Source: CAWFMO01 sp963817065 (GTDB lineage: Bacteria > Actinomycetota > Thermoleophilia > Solirubrobacterales > 70-9). Taken from it: a DNA stretch of 64,000 bases. The translations under genes were made by a program, and so were the position numbers. The stretch lies in assembly GCA_963817065.1 (NCBI GenBank), contig CAWFMO010000002.1, positions 1 to 64,000 of the forward strand. The letters are read 5' to 3'. This document shows, in pieces, positions 17,898 through 26,891 of this stretch (position 1 is the stretch's first letter; every line of letters begins with the position of its first letter). The notes beneath the pieces were generated by a model that was not told the origin of the DNA, ran no database searches, and was given only the letters and a program-made list of their open reading frames with translations.

Positions 17898-18906
17898 ATT
17901 GTGCCATGGTTTGTTCAATAGCTGCAATTGTAGCAGTAGTACAATCGCTAGGTATAAATAATTTATTAAATGCTGCTGCTGTGGCGAAATTCAAGGTTTC
18001 TAACGGGGTTTTTTCTTGATGCAGTCCATAGATCAAACCTGCCATGAAACAATCTCCACTCCCCACTTTATCTATAATAGTAGCTGAAACGTATTCTTTA
18101 GATACCAACAACTCATTGTTTGTATACAATGCTGTATAATACCTAACTCCTTTTTCATAATCGAAACGAAAAGTATTTGCTACCCATTTACATCTCGGAT
18201 ATTGTTTAACGATCTCTTCAGATGTTTTTGTAGCCTGTTCAAGATAAGTATTTTTATCGTTTGCTGCGTGTATATTTTCTGGCACATTAATGTTCAACAT
18301 CTTTTCTGCGGCCCAAATATTCCCCATCACCAAATCACAGTAGGATACCAATGAAGGGATAATTTCTACAGGCTGCTTACCATATTGCCATAATTTTGCT
18401 CGATAGTTTAAGTCGATAGAAATGGTAATGTTTCTTTCGTTTGCCGCTTTTACGGCCTCCATGCAAACATCGGCCGCTGCCTGGTTCAAAGCTGGGCAAA
18501 TGGCACTAAAGTGAAACCAGCTTATTCCTTGCAAAATTGTATCCCAATCGATCATACCCGTTTTCAACATGGCAAAGGCCGAATTAGCACGATCGTAGAT
18601 TACACCAGCATTTTTAAGGTCCTTACCTTTTGGTAAATAGTAAAGGCCAATGCGATCGCCACCATGGTAAATGCTAGTTGTATCGATCTTGCAACTGTTC
18701 ATATAGTCTATGAGTTGCCCTGACATGAAATTTTCTGGCAATGCCGTAAAATAGGCAGATGGGACTTTCCACAATGCTAAGGCTGTGGCTACGTTTAGTT
18801 CTGCTCCGCCAACATAAAAAGGCAATTTATTTTCGGCGAGCCATTCCCCATCTGTATCTGGGCAGATGCGCAATAACAATTCTCCAAAACTTAAAACCTT
18901 GCCCAT
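17884..18906 (-). CDS. kdgK: 2-keto-3-deoxygluconate kinase (PfkB family)
   Basis: 340 residues from the ATG at 18906 (MGKVLSFGELLLR), one base after the uxaC stop; an earlier in-frame ATG at 18933 would overlap uxaC. PfkB signatures are FYVGGAELNVATALALW near the N-terminus and DKVGSGDCFMAGLIYG near the C-terminus, where the Asp is the catalytic base. The second signature has GSGDCF where GAGDAF is most common. It phosphorylates 2-keto-3-deoxygluconate from UxaA or from the KduI branch to give the Eda substrate. Confidence 0.88.
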   Translation of the reverse strand: MGKVLSFGELLLRICPDTDGEWLAENKLPFYVGGAELNVATALALWKVPSAYFTALPENFMSGQLIDYMNSCKIDTTSIYHGGDRIGLYYLPKGKDLKNAGVIYDRANSAFAMLKTGMIDWDTILQGISWFHFSAICPALNQAAADVCMEAVKAANERNITISIDLNYRAKLWQYGKQPVEIIPSLVSYCDLVMGNIWAAEKMLNINVPENIHAANDKNTYLEQATKTSEEIVKQYPRCKWVANTFRFDYEKGVRYYTALYTNNELLVSKEYVSATIIDKVGSGDCFMAGLIYGLHQEKTPLETLNFATAAAFNKLFIPSDCTTATIAAIEQTMAQYDQK

Positions 18907-18907
18907 C

Positions 18908-20308
18908 TTAAAAATTGAAATAGGTTTTAGCATTGTTGTAACAGATATCTTGGATCACTTTGCCCAACCACTCCTTATCGTAGGGCAATTCACCATTTTC
19001 TACATCCGTTCCAAAAAGATCACATACAATTCGTCTAAAATACTCATGGCGTGGGAAAGATAGGAAACTTCTTGAATCGGTTAGCATCCCTACAAAACGA
19101 CTTAATAAACCCATATTTGATAATGCGTTGATTTGTTTAGTCATGCCATCTTTCTGATCTAAAAACCACCATGCCGAACCCCATTGCACTTTTCCGGCAA
19201 CTGTACCGTCGTTATAATTGCCAATCATAGTTGCCATCAGTTCATTATCAGCTGGATTAAGGTTGTATAAAATTGTTTTGGCTAAAGTATTATCTGAGTC
19301 CAATCTGTTGAGAAATTTTGCCAGTTGTTTACTTTGAGAGAAATCGCCAATCGAATCAAATCCAGTATCAGGGCCTAATGAAGTCAATAAACGATTATTA
19401 TTGTTGCGCAAGGCACCTAAATGGTATTGTTGTACCCATCCTTTCTCATGGTCCCAAAGTGCAAAACTGAACAGCATGGCTGATTTAAATTTCAGGTTTT
19501 CAACTAAAGAAATGCTTTCCTGATTTCTAATCTTCAAAAAGATCTTCTTGATTTCAGTTTCAGTATAATCTTCGGCATAAATCTGTTCTAATCCATGATC
19601 AGAAACTGATGCACCATTCTCTGCAAAATAATCATGGCGAGATTTTAGTGCCATTAAATAGGTATCGTAATCAGTGATATCCTTTCCTGTTAAGGCGCCT
19701 AATTTATCAATATAAGTATTTAAACCTGTTATATCATCAGCATTCATGGCCTTATCTGGCCTAAAAGCTGGTAAAACCTTAATTTCAGCTGTGCTATTTT
19801 TTATTTGTTGATGATATTCCAAACTATCTAGAGGATCGTCGGTGGTGCACAATGTTTTTACGTTCATTTTTTGCAACAATCCTTGAACGCTATAAGCTTT
19901 GGTCTGTAATTTGGCATTACATTTATCATATATTTTTTTCGCATTGGCGGAAGATAAAACCTCATCAATGTCGAAATAACGTTGCAACTCAAGATGGGTC
20001 CAATGGTACAATGGATTTCTTAGGGTGTAAGGAACGGTTTCTGCCCACTTTTCAAATTTTTCAAAATCTGAAGCTCCGCCGGTAATGTAATGTTCGTCGA
20101 TACCGTTGGCACGCATTGCCCTCCATTTGTAATGATCGCCATATAGCCAAACCTGCGTAATGTTATCGAAGTTTTTATCTGCTGCAATTTGATCAGGCAG
20201 TAAATGATTATGGTAATCAATTATAGGCATTTGCTTTGCAAATCCATGGTACAGCGTTTGTGCCGTTTTAGTCTGTAGCAAAAAATTATCGTCTAAAAAT
20301 TTTTTCAC
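18908..20308 (-). CDS. uxaC: Glucuronate/galacturonate isomerase UxaC
   Basis: 466 residues from a GTG start, the family length. Motifs are MPIIDYHNHLLPDQIA (metal-binding H-x-H of the amidohydrolase-like fold), HWTHLELQRYFDID, CTTDDPLDSLEYH, LPAFRPDKA and LTDSRSFLSFPRHEYFRRI. It interconverts glucuronate with fructuronate and galacturonate with tagaturonate in the cytoplasm, the entry step for imported hexuronates. It is the first gene of the uxaC-kdgK-eda-exuT-gapN run. Confidence 0.95.
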   Translation of the reverse strand: MKKFLDDNFLLQTKTAQTLYHGFAKQMPIIDYHNHLLPDQIAADKNFDNITQVWLYGDHYKWRAMRANGIDEHYITGGASDFEKFEKWAETVPYTLRNPLYHWTHLELQRYFDIDEVLSSANAKKIYDKCNAKLQTKAYSVQGLLQKMNVKTLCTTDDPLDSLEYHQQIKNSTAEIKVLPAFRPDKAMNADDITGLNTYIDKLGALTGKDITDYDTYLMALKSRHDYFAENGASVSDHGLEQIYAEDYTETEIKKIFLKIRNQESISLVENLKFKSAMLFSFALWDHEKGWVQQYHLGALRNNNNRLLTSLGPDTGFDSIGDFSQSKQLAKFLNRLDSDNTLAKTILYNLNPADNELMATMIGNYNDGTVAGKVQWGSAWWFLDQKDGMTKQINALSNMGLLSRFVGMLTDSRSFLSFPRHEYFRRIVCDLFGTDVENGELPYDKEWLGKVIQDICYNNAKTYFNF

Positions 20309-20317
20309 GTTTTAATT

Positions 20318-20355
20318 AGTATTGAGATGTGCGTATTGAATATAGCGACATGATG
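20318..20355. repeat. 7-bp-period array upstream of uxaC
   Basis: Blocks AGTATTG, AGATGTG, CGTATTG, AATATAG and CGACATG, 10 bases upstream of the uxaC start. The text around 20319-20329 shares GTATTGAGAT with 13000 and 33420. It would lie in the 5' untranslated region. Confidence 0.65.
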
Positions 20356-20457
20356 CCCTATCACTCCATTCAACAATCTATATTTTTTAAAGTTATACTA
20401 CTTAATTGGTTGTAAACACTTCATAAGTTTCAGATGTATGGGTTATTTGTAGCAATG

Positions 20458-20489
20458 AGCTAATTCACTAATTCGTTAATTAGCTAATT
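20458..20489. repeat. 8-bp-period array downstream of the SDR gene
   Basis: Four exact 8-bp units: AGCTAATT, CACTAATT, CGTTAATT and AGCTAATT, ending at the stop codon of the SDR gene. Confidence 0.65.
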
Positions 20490-21304
20490 TAAACGCCACT
20501 AAAAATCGAAAATCCGCCATCTACACAGATCATCGCACCAGTTACAAATTGCGAGGCATCGCTCAATAGCCAAACCAATGCACCTTTAAGTTCATCAGGA
20601 TCGCCGAAACGCTTAAATGGGGTTTGTCTAATTACGGATTGCCCACGAGGTGTAAAACCACCATCTGGTGTGGTTAATAAATTTTTATTCTGTTCGGTCA
20701 AGAAAAATCCAGGGGCCAAGGCATTCATCCTAATCTTATCACCATACCGATTGGCCAGTTCTACTGCGAACCATTGTGTATAACAATCGACCGCGGCTTT
20801 TCCCATGTTATAACCCAATACTTTGGTTACCGCTTTTTTAGAATTCATCGACGAAATATTGACGATACTTCCTCTTCCTGTTTCGGCAATAGCTTCTCCA
20901 AAAACCTGCGTCGGTATCAAAGTGCCCCACAAATTAAGATCAAGTACTTTTTTCATACCGTCCATTTTCATTTTGAAGATATTTTCTTCAGGTTGCAAAA
21001 CTCCATCAGGCATATTTCCGCCAGCGGCATTCACTAGTCCGTCTATTTTGCCAAAAGCATCCAAAATTTTTGTTCTCGCGGCAATTAGCTGTGCTTCATC
21101 CATTGCATCGGCAATCAAAGCGATTGCCCTGCCCCCATTTTTGTTAATGGCATCTGCACGTTCGTTGGCTATATCCGCATTTCTACCCAAAATGCCCACC
21201 GCACCGCCGGCTTCAACAATCGCATTCACGAAAGAGTTGCCCAAAATTCCTGTACCGCCGGTTACTACGATAACTTTGTCTTTTAAAGAAAATGATTGTT
21301 CCAT
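20489..21304 (-). CDS. uxuB: SDR oxidoreductase, UxuB/YjmF-type D-mannonate oxidoreductase
   Basis: 271 residues, classical short-chain dehydrogenase. The NAD(P) loop is VVTGGTGILGNSF, the NAG-equivalent is GLVNAAGGNMPDG, the catalytic Ser is in IVNISSMNSKKA, and Y-x-x-x-K is GYNMGKAAVD. AGGNMP, ALAPGFFLTEQNK and the C-terminus VDGGFSIFSGV resemble the Bacillus YjmF/UxuB type that reduces fructuronate to mannonate, rather than KduD. However, it overlaps the kduI stop by one base, and a KduD role (reducing the KduI product to 2-keto-3-deoxygluconate) cannot be excluded. No mannonate dehydratase gene is in the window. Confidence 0.7.
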   Translation of the reverse strand: MEQSFSLKDKVIVVTGGTGILGNSFVNAIVEAGGAVGILGRNADIANERADAINKNGGRAIALIADAMDEAQLIAARTKILDAFGKIDGLVNAAGGNMPDGVLQPEENIFKMKMDGMKKVLDLNLWGTLIPTQVFGEAIAETGRGSIVNISSMNSKKAVTKVLGYNMGKAAVDCYTQWFAVELANRYGDKIRMNALAPGFFLTEQNKNLLTTPDGGFTPRGQSVIRQTPFKRFGDPDELKGALVWLLSDASQFVTGAMICVDGGFSIFSGV

Positions 21305-22134
21305 TATTTAAGTTCCTTTACTCCAAATGTATCCATATCAGCATAGTCTAAGTTTTCACCTGCCATGCCCCAAATAAAACTGTAATTTTTTGTTCCGCTA
21401 CCAGCGTGGATGCTCCATGTTGGCGATAAAACCGCTTCATGGTTTGCCACGATAATATGACGGGTTTCTTGTGGCTCGCCCATGTAATGAAAAACACGAT
21501 GCGCTTCATCTACATCAAAATAGAAATAAACTTCCATTCTCCTATCGTGTGTATGCGGAGGAATGGTATTCCAAACACTGCCTGTTGAAAGAATGGTTAA
21601 TCCCATCACCAATTGGCAGCTTTGAATACCGTCTTTGTGTATATAGCGCATAATCTTACGCTCATTAGCAGTTTCAACACTTCCCAGTTGGGCAGAAAAT
21701 GCATCAGCATTTTTTAGATATGTTGTTGGATAAGTTTGATGTGCCGGAGCAGATAAAATATAAAAAACGGCCGGCTCATCCGCATTCTTACTGCTAAACT
21801 TAACATCTTTCACTCCTTTACCCATGTATAGGCAATCTAATTTTGCCAATTCATAGCTTTTGCCATCTGCTTCGATCGTGCCTGAACCGCCAACATTAAT
21901 TACGCCCATTTCTCTTCGCTCTAAAAAAAACTCGGCTCGCAAAATATCGTAGGTTCCTAAGGCAACAGCATCGGTTGTTGGGGTAATTAAACCCGTCACC
22001 ATTCGATCATAATGTGCATAAACAAAGTTTGCTTTGTTTTTTTCCTTTAGGCCATCTAATAAAAATCGATCCCTGATCTTATCTGTTTGATAAGTTTTAA
22101 AATCTTCTGAATGTACTGCTTGTATAATTTTCAT
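21304..22134 (-). CDS. kduI: 5-keto-4-deoxyuronate isomerase KduI
   Basis: 276 residues, cupin fold. Motifs are FFLERREMGVINVGGSG, LYMGKGVKDVKF and the metal site NTIPPHTHDRRMEVYFYFD with clustered His and Glu, then WSIHAGSGTKNYSFIWGMAGEN. It isomerises 5-keto-4-deoxyuronate, the spontaneous form of the unsaturated uronate released by pectate lyase and GH105, to 2,5-diketo-3-deoxygluconate. It is cotranscribed with the SDR gene. Confidence 0.95.
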   Translation of the reverse strand: MKIIQAVHSEDFKTYQTDKIRDRFLLDGLKEKNKANFVYAHYDRMVTGLITPTTDAVALGTYDILRAEFFLERREMGVINVGGSGTIEADGKSYELAKLDCLYMGKGVKDVKFSSKNADEPAVFYILSAPAHQTYPTTYLKNADAFSAQLGSVETANERKIMRYIHKDGIQSCQLVMGLTILSTGSVWNTIPPHTHDRRMEVYFYFDVDEAHRVFHYMGEPQETRHIIVANHEAVLSPTWSIHAGSGTKNYSFIWGMAGENLDYADMDTFGVKELK

Positions 22135-22143
22135 CTGTGTAAA

Positions 22144-22210
22144 GTTTGGCGTGTGGCGTTTGGCGTTTGGCGTTAAATTAAAACGCTAGACGCTCAACGC
22201 CAAACGCTAT
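22144..22210. repeat. Inverted pair of 7-bp-period arrays between kduI and uxaA
   Basis: Left arm 22144-22178 has blocks GTTTGGC, GTGTGGC, GTTTGGC, GTTTGGC and GTTAAAT. Right arm 22183-22210 has ACGCTAG, ACGCTCA, ACGCCAA and ACGCTAT, roughly the reverse complement. The pair fills the 72-nt kduI-uxaA spacer and runs into the uxaA stop. It can fold into a long imperfect hairpin. Confidence 0.75.
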
Positions 22211-23850
22211 AATGATACTCCTCTTTTCCATGGAATAAAGTCGTCTTGATTAAGGAGCACAGCTTTGGGAATTACATCGCCACTGGCAGCTTTAATGCAA
22301 TATTCCAGGATATCTTCTCCCATTTCTTCTATCGTTTTTTCTCCTTCTATGATTGGCCCGGTATTGATATCAATGATATCTCCCATACGCTTGGTTAGTG
22401 CATTGTTGGTAGCCACTTTAATAACAGGGCAAACGGGATTTCCAGTTGGTGTACCCAATCCGGTGGTAAACAAAATTAATGTAGCGCCACTTGCTGCTTT
22501 TCCAGTTGTAGCTTCTACATCATTTCCAGGGGTACAAACCAAGTTTAGACCACTTTTTTTAGTTGGTTCAGTATAGTCGAGCACATCTTCTACCGGAGAT
22601 GTTCCTCCTTTTTTTGCTGCTCCGTTACTTTTAATGGCATCGGTAATTAAACCATCTTTGATATTCCCAGGAGATGGGTTCATGTGGAAACCAGATCCTG
22701 CATTTTCTGCAGCCTGGCTATAAGCGCTCATTAAACTGATAAATTTCTTGGCCGATGCTTCTTCTTTTGTTCTATCGATCAGGTTTTGCTCTGCCCCACA
22801 CAATTCAGGAAACTCTGCCAGCAGAACGGTTGCGCCCAATGCAACTAACAGATCAGAACAATAACCCACTGCGGGATTTGCAGAAATACCGCTAAAGCCA
22901 TCACTTCCTCCACATTTTACGCCAACATTTAATTTGCTTAATGGGGCTGGCGATCTTTCGATTTTATTGGCCATTACCAACCCTTCAAAAGTTTTTCTGA
23001 TGGCTTCGGCAATCATGTTTTCTTCGCTCTGCGATTGTTGCTGCTCAAAAACATAAAGTGGTTTATCAAATTCTGGATTTCTTTCTTTTAGGTCTTTCAT
23101 GAAATCTTGAACCTGCAAATTCTGGCATCCAAGGCTTAATACGGTTATACCAGCTACATTAGGATGATCTGCATAGGCTGCCAGCAATTTACTTAAAACT
23201 GCGGCATCTTGTCTAATTCCTCCACATCCGCCTTGATGGTTTAAAAATTTAATGCCATCAATGTTTTTAAATGGCCTATCGTTTCTAACGCCTTCAAAAG
23301 ATATCGGTGCTGTTAAGGTCGAAATTTCGATCCCATCCTTAAAGGCCTCCACCAATTGATGGGTGTAAGATTTATATTTTGCTGTTACCGCATAGCCAAG
23401 TTCATTATGCAATGCTTCTCGGATTACGTCCAGATTGCGGTTTTCGCAAAAAACGGTGGGAATAAACAACCAATAGTTTGCTGTTCCAACCCTGCCATCT
23501 GGGCGATGGTAACCGTTAAAGGTGCGTCCTTTAAATTTTGACACATCAGGTGCTTGCCAAGTATAATGATAAGGGCGATATTGATAGGGTGCGGCAGCAT
23601 GTTTAAGGTTATCGGTTGTCATTAATGATCCTGCTTTAAGCGAATACTGCACTTTCCCAACTAGCGTACCATACATCAAAACCTCATCGCCCGTGTTCAT
23701 ATCGGTAGTATAGAACTTATGTTTAGCTGGGATATCATCGACCAACAGATACGACGTTCCTTGATAATTAACGGTTTCGCCAGCCTTTAAATCGGTAAGC
23801 GCAACAAGCACATTATCTTGTGGGTGTACTTTTAAAACCTGTTGTTTCAT
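22207..23850 (-). CDS. uxaA: Altronate dehydratase UxaA
   Basis: 547 residues. The N-terminal SAF-type domain (about 1-90) includes NVLVALTDLKAGETV. The large C-terminal dehydratase domain has GYHRPDGRVGTANYWLFIPTVFCENRN, NHQGGCGGIRQDA, VGVKCGGSDGFSGISANPAVG, FPELCGAEQNL and GNPVCPVIKVATN; the repeated Cys residues fit the iron-dependent family. It dehydrates D-altronate to 2-keto-3-deoxygluconate. It lies 23 nt after uxaB, so the two form a unit. Confidence 0.93.
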   Translation of the reverse strand: MKQQVLKVHPQDNVLVALTDLKAGETVNYQGTSYLLVDDIPAKHKFYTTDMNTGDEVLMYGTLVGKVQYSLKAGSLMTTDNLKHAAAPYQYRPYHYTWQAPDVSKFKGRTFNGYHRPDGRVGTANYWLFIPTVFCENRNLDVIREALHNELGYAVTAKYKSYTHQLVEAFKDGIEISTLTAPISFEGVRNDRPFKNIDGIKFLNHQGGCGGIRQDAAVLSKLLAAYADHPNVAGITVLSLGCQNLQVQDFMKDLKERNPEFDKPLYVFEQQQSQSEENMIAEAIRKTFEGLVMANKIERSPAPLSKLNVGVKCGGSDGFSGISANPAVGYCSDLLVALGATVLLAEFPELCGAEQNLIDRTKEEASAKKFISLMSAYSQAAENAGSGFHMNPSPGNIKDGLITDAIKSNGAAKKGGTSPVEDVLDYTEPTKKSGLNLVCTPGNDVEATTGKAASGATLILFTTGLGTPTGNPVCPVIKVATNNALTKRMGDIIDINTGPIIEGEKTIEEMGEDILEYCIKAASGDVIPKAVLLNQDDFIPWKRGVSL

Positions 23851-23873
23851 ATTTAATTTGAAGAATGATTTAC

Positions 23874-25388
23874 CTAAATTACATCTAATTTAGCAATAGT
23901 TAAGTCTGTTAATGCGGCTGTAATTCCTTCCTTTTCAATGGCTGCATATTTTTCAATCACTGCTTTGGTAAATCCGTTCAATAATTTTAAGTCTGTTTTC
24001 CAGAAATCTGCATCGTTAAGTACATTTGATGGATAATTTATTCCATCTTCAACTGTTTTCTTGTAAAAATAATCAGCACTATCATCTGTCAATTGATAAT
24101 TAATACCTTGATAATTTCCAAAAAAATTGTCGTCCTCTTTACGGTCTATTTTCATAAAGGTTAAATAGGCCGCAAAGCCAAATACCATATATTCAGGAGC
24201 GCTATGGTATATTTTATCATAATTTAACAATAAAGGCAGGATGCGGATTTTCATTTTCATCGTATACTGAAAAGTGATATTTAACCACAAATGTTCAATC
24301 GAAGGGTTGGCGAAACGATCTTTCACCGTATTTGCAAAAGCGATAGTTTGCGCTTTGGTTACTTGGTATGGAATAGCTGGACCAATTTCAGTAGCCATTA
24401 ACTGATCAATATACGTTTTGATCTGCTCATTTTTCATGGCATTTTTCACGGTATCAATACCCGATAAAAAAGCTATACCAGAACTTAACGTATGTGTGCC
24501 ATTTAGGAGCCTTACCTTTAGTTCACGATAAATTTCTATATCCCGATCAATCACCACACCTGCATCTACCTGCGCAAAGGATAAAACGGTTGCCACTTTT
24601 TCATCGCCCTCAATGGCCCATAAGCGATAAGGTTCGCTCATTGATAATAAATTATCGGTATAACCTAATTCCTGTTGTAACGCAGATAGGGTTTGGGCAT
24701 CAGGTTTTCCAGGAACTATCCGATCTACCAATGAATTGCAAAAGTGATTATGATTTTGGAGCCACGCGATAAAATCTTCGCTCAACTGATTAAATTTTGC
24801 TAACTCTACTACAATCGAACCTAATTTTTTTCCGTTATCAGGGATCAATTCCGTGGCAATAATTATCAATCCTGCGGTTGCAGCACCATTAAAAGCCTGA
24901 AATCTGCGATGCAACACTGCTAAAAGCTTGGCAGGAAATGAAATGGGTGGATTTTGGTTAATGCTTTCATTTATCAATTGAATCCCAACTTCGGTGGTAT
25001 TTGACACCACAAGCTGAAGATCCTTTGATTCGCCAATGGCCAAGATAGATTCCCAATTTTTATCGGCCGCAATTACCCTGCTGATAGCTGAAGAAATGAT
25101 GTTTTCTGCTACGGGTTGACCATTTTCTAAACCACGAATACAAAGTGTGTATAATGAATCTTGTTGATCAAACGCTGAGGTAGTGCTCCCAGTAGATTTT
25201 ACGACTACTACTCTTCCATTAAAAATACCTTGGCGATTAGCTTTATCGATGAAGTAATCTGGTAAGCCGCGAAGTAGCACACCCGTTCCAAACTGAAGTA
25301 CCTTTTCAGGAAGTTCAAAACTATTTGTAGGTGGCACCATTACATCTTCCTTAGCAATAAGGTTAAGATTTTCTCGAGATAAGATCAT
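23874..25388 (-). CDS. uxaB: Tagaturonate reductase (altronate oxidoreductase) UxaB
   Basis: 504 residues of the mannitol dehydrogenase/polyol reductase superfamily. Motifs are PEKVLQFGTGVLLRGLPDYFID at the NAD site, VVSNTTEVGIQL, FCNSLVDRIVPGKPD and the catalytic Lys region VKVRLLNGTHTL-type (REL KVRLLNGTHTLSSG, split here). It reduces D-tagaturonate to D-altronate with NADH. It is the first gene of the likely uxaB-uxaA-kduI-SDR transcription unit; the upstream spacer carries a candidate operator at 25513. Confidence 0.9.
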   Translation of the reverse strand: MILSRENLNLIAKEDVMVPPTNSFELPEKVLQFGTGVLLRGLPDYFIDKANRQGIFNGRVVVVKSTGSTTSAFDQQDSLYTLCIRGLENGQPVAENIISSAISRVIAADKNWESILAIGESKDLQLVVSNTTEVGIQLINESINQNPPISFPAKLLAVLHRRFQAFNGAATAGLIIIATELIPDNGKKLGSIVVELAKFNQLSEDFIAWLQNHNHFCNSLVDRIVPGKPDAQTLSALQQELGYTDNLLSMSEPYRLWAIEGDEKVATVLSFAQVDAGVVIDRDIEIYRELKVRLLNGTHTLSSGIAFLSGIDTVKNAMKNEQIKTYIDQLMATEIGPAIPYQVTKAQTIAFANTVKDRFANPSIEHLWLNITFQYTMKMKIRILPLLLNYDKIYHSAPEYMVFGFAAYLTFMKIDRKEDDNFFGNYQGINYQLTDDSADYFYKKTVEDGINYPSNVLNDADFWKTDLKLLNGFTKAVIEKYAAIEKEGITAALTDLTIAKLDVI

Positions 25389-25745
25389 TGTTCTGATATA
25401 CTGCTTTTCAAATTATGGTTTGCCGATCAATAGAACAATGCCTATTTCAGCTTTGATTAAAGCAATTATACCAATTTTTTCACTAGTAAAACCTCGGTTT
25501 AACCGCAAATATTTGCGCAATCGTTCCCAGTATACAGCTTGTTCTTCACCACCTAAGTCTGCTTAGAAGGCTAAATTTCACCTAAGTCCTCCCCATCTCA
25601 GCCATCTAAGAGCATTCTAAAATTAGATACTACTAAAATGGTGAAAGATGAAGAAGTAATGGTTAAGAATGGTGAGATGCCAAAAATTATTTGCCTCTGC
25701 TTGTATAAACAAACCTTAGGTGTCTCAGGCACCTTAGGTGGTGAA
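25389..25745. other. 357-nt spacer upstream of uxaB, no gene
   Basis: No supported coding frame. It holds the perfect 14-bp palindrome CGCAAATATTTGCG (25505-25518), the shared operator-like motif next to it, and a 12-bp inverted pair: TCACCACCTAAG near 25548 and CTTAGGTGGTGA at 25733-25744. A further CCTTAGGTG copy near 25714 could fold back on either. Confidence 0.6.
25505..25529 (-). promoter_or_regulatory. Candidate operator upstream of uxaB
   Basis: GCGCAATCGTTCCC (25516-25529) matches two other sites at 30595 and 35163 in the form GyGCAAwCGwTnCC. It overlaps the palindrome CGCAAATATTTGCG. It lies 128-141 bases upstream of the uxaB start. The central CG and GCAA half resemble LacI-family operators, but no regulator gene is in the window. 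Confidence 0.45.
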
Positions 25746-26775
25746 TTATAGATTAGCTTTCTGCCATTTGGGATAATCTTTAGCGATGAGATTATTTGGC
25801 CAACTACCGTACCAGGCATAGCCATTCCTCCGTTCGAAACTGATATCAGCAACATTGGTTTTTACCGAATTGTCTCTATCACCAAAGATTGGCTGATTGG
25901 TCTGAAAATCATAGAAACGGGCCCAAATGATTGAATTCGGATCTTCAATTAATCCACGATCTCCATTGGGCAGCTTATCAAATTTGTAGCCTACAATTTT
26001 CGTGGTACCAAACCAGTCGATCGCACTTGATATCGCTACTTTTATAGCGGGAGATGGGTTTTTGAGTGCGCATTAAGAACCTAACAATCCCAACAGATTC
26101 TGACGTGCTTAACGAAGCTGGCTCAAAATTTCTTGCTTTTGCTGGTTTTAGGGTATTCTGATCATATTGTGCAGCCCAAATGGTTAATTTACCATTTTGC
26201 ATTACTTGTGTTTTTAAGATACAATCAATCCCCCTTTTAACCGCATCTTCGGCTTTGTTTATATATTTCGGGTTTACCACTTCAAAATCATCGCTTTTGG
26301 TAGCGATGTTAAGCATGATGGTAAGTACATTGATCATCGCATCGTCGTTATAGGTAATCTCAGCCCTATAAATGCTTTTATCGGGATAATATTGAGGCCA
26401 GCCTCCATTTGCATACTGGGCAGTAAAGAGGTAATCAATTCCTTTTTCTGCTGCCTGTAAATAAGCCTTGTTAGCCGTTGCTTTATAAGCTTTAACCAGC
26501 GCGTTGATTTCTCTACTAGTAGCCCTGTTATCTATGGTAGCATGTTTTTCTGTGGTAGCTTTAATTTTAGCCATTAAAGCATCGTTTATGGGCGTTTCAT
26601 ACCTCACCACACTTCCATCTTCCAATTGTTTAGGCCAAGCACCATTTTCCAATTGATAAATCAGCATTTTATCTGCGATCGAATCTGTTTTAGCAGTTGT
26701 TGATGCAGTATTTTGTGCTGTTGCACAAGAGTAGCAGCAGGTGCAGATTAAGGTGTAGTATATTATTTTATTCAT
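25746..26775 (-). CDS. pelA: Pectate lyase, PL10 (PelA-like), one frameshift
   Basis: About 342 residues in two frames. The N-terminus has a lipoprotein-like signal with Cys residues (MNKIIYYTLICTCCYSC). The lyase domain shows IDNRATSREINALVKAYKAT, YLFTAQYANGGWPQYYPDKS and ITYNDDAMINVLTIML, all PL10 hallmarks, including the Asp pair and Arg of the active site. The first frame goes off at about 26055: removing one base in CAAAAACCCATCTCCC restores KPSPAIKVA and a normal C-terminus (GRLIEDP-like GDRGLIEDPNSIIWARFYD, ending KWQKANL). PL10 enzymes cleave demethylated polygalacturonate by beta-elimination. Confidence 0.85.
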
Positions 26776-26791
26776 GATTATAAATATTATG

Positions 26792-26820
26792 GAGATCCTT
26801 CGCTACGCTCAGGATGACAG
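26792..26820. repeat. Short dispersed hairpin unit
   Basis: The core ATCCTTCGCTACGCTCAGGAT pairs at its ends (ATCCT with AGGAT). Sequence of the type ATCCTTCGCTACGCTCAGG is familiar to me from spacers of many bacterial genomes. It lies in the 116-nt gap between the GH105 and pelA genes. Confidence 0.45.
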
Positions 26821-26842
26821 TTGCGAGGAATCCCAATAACAA

Positions 26843-26891
26843 CTGAAAACTGTCATCTGAAAACTGGAAACTGTCACCTGAAAACTGAAAA
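26843..26891. repeat. 7-bp-period array, seven perfect-phase units
   Basis: Seven consecutive blocks all begin CTG: CTGAAAA, CTGTCAT, CTGAAAA, CTGGAAA, CTGTCAC, CTGAAAA and CTGAAAA. It ends one base before the GH105 stop codon. It is the cleanest array in the window. Confidence 0.85.
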
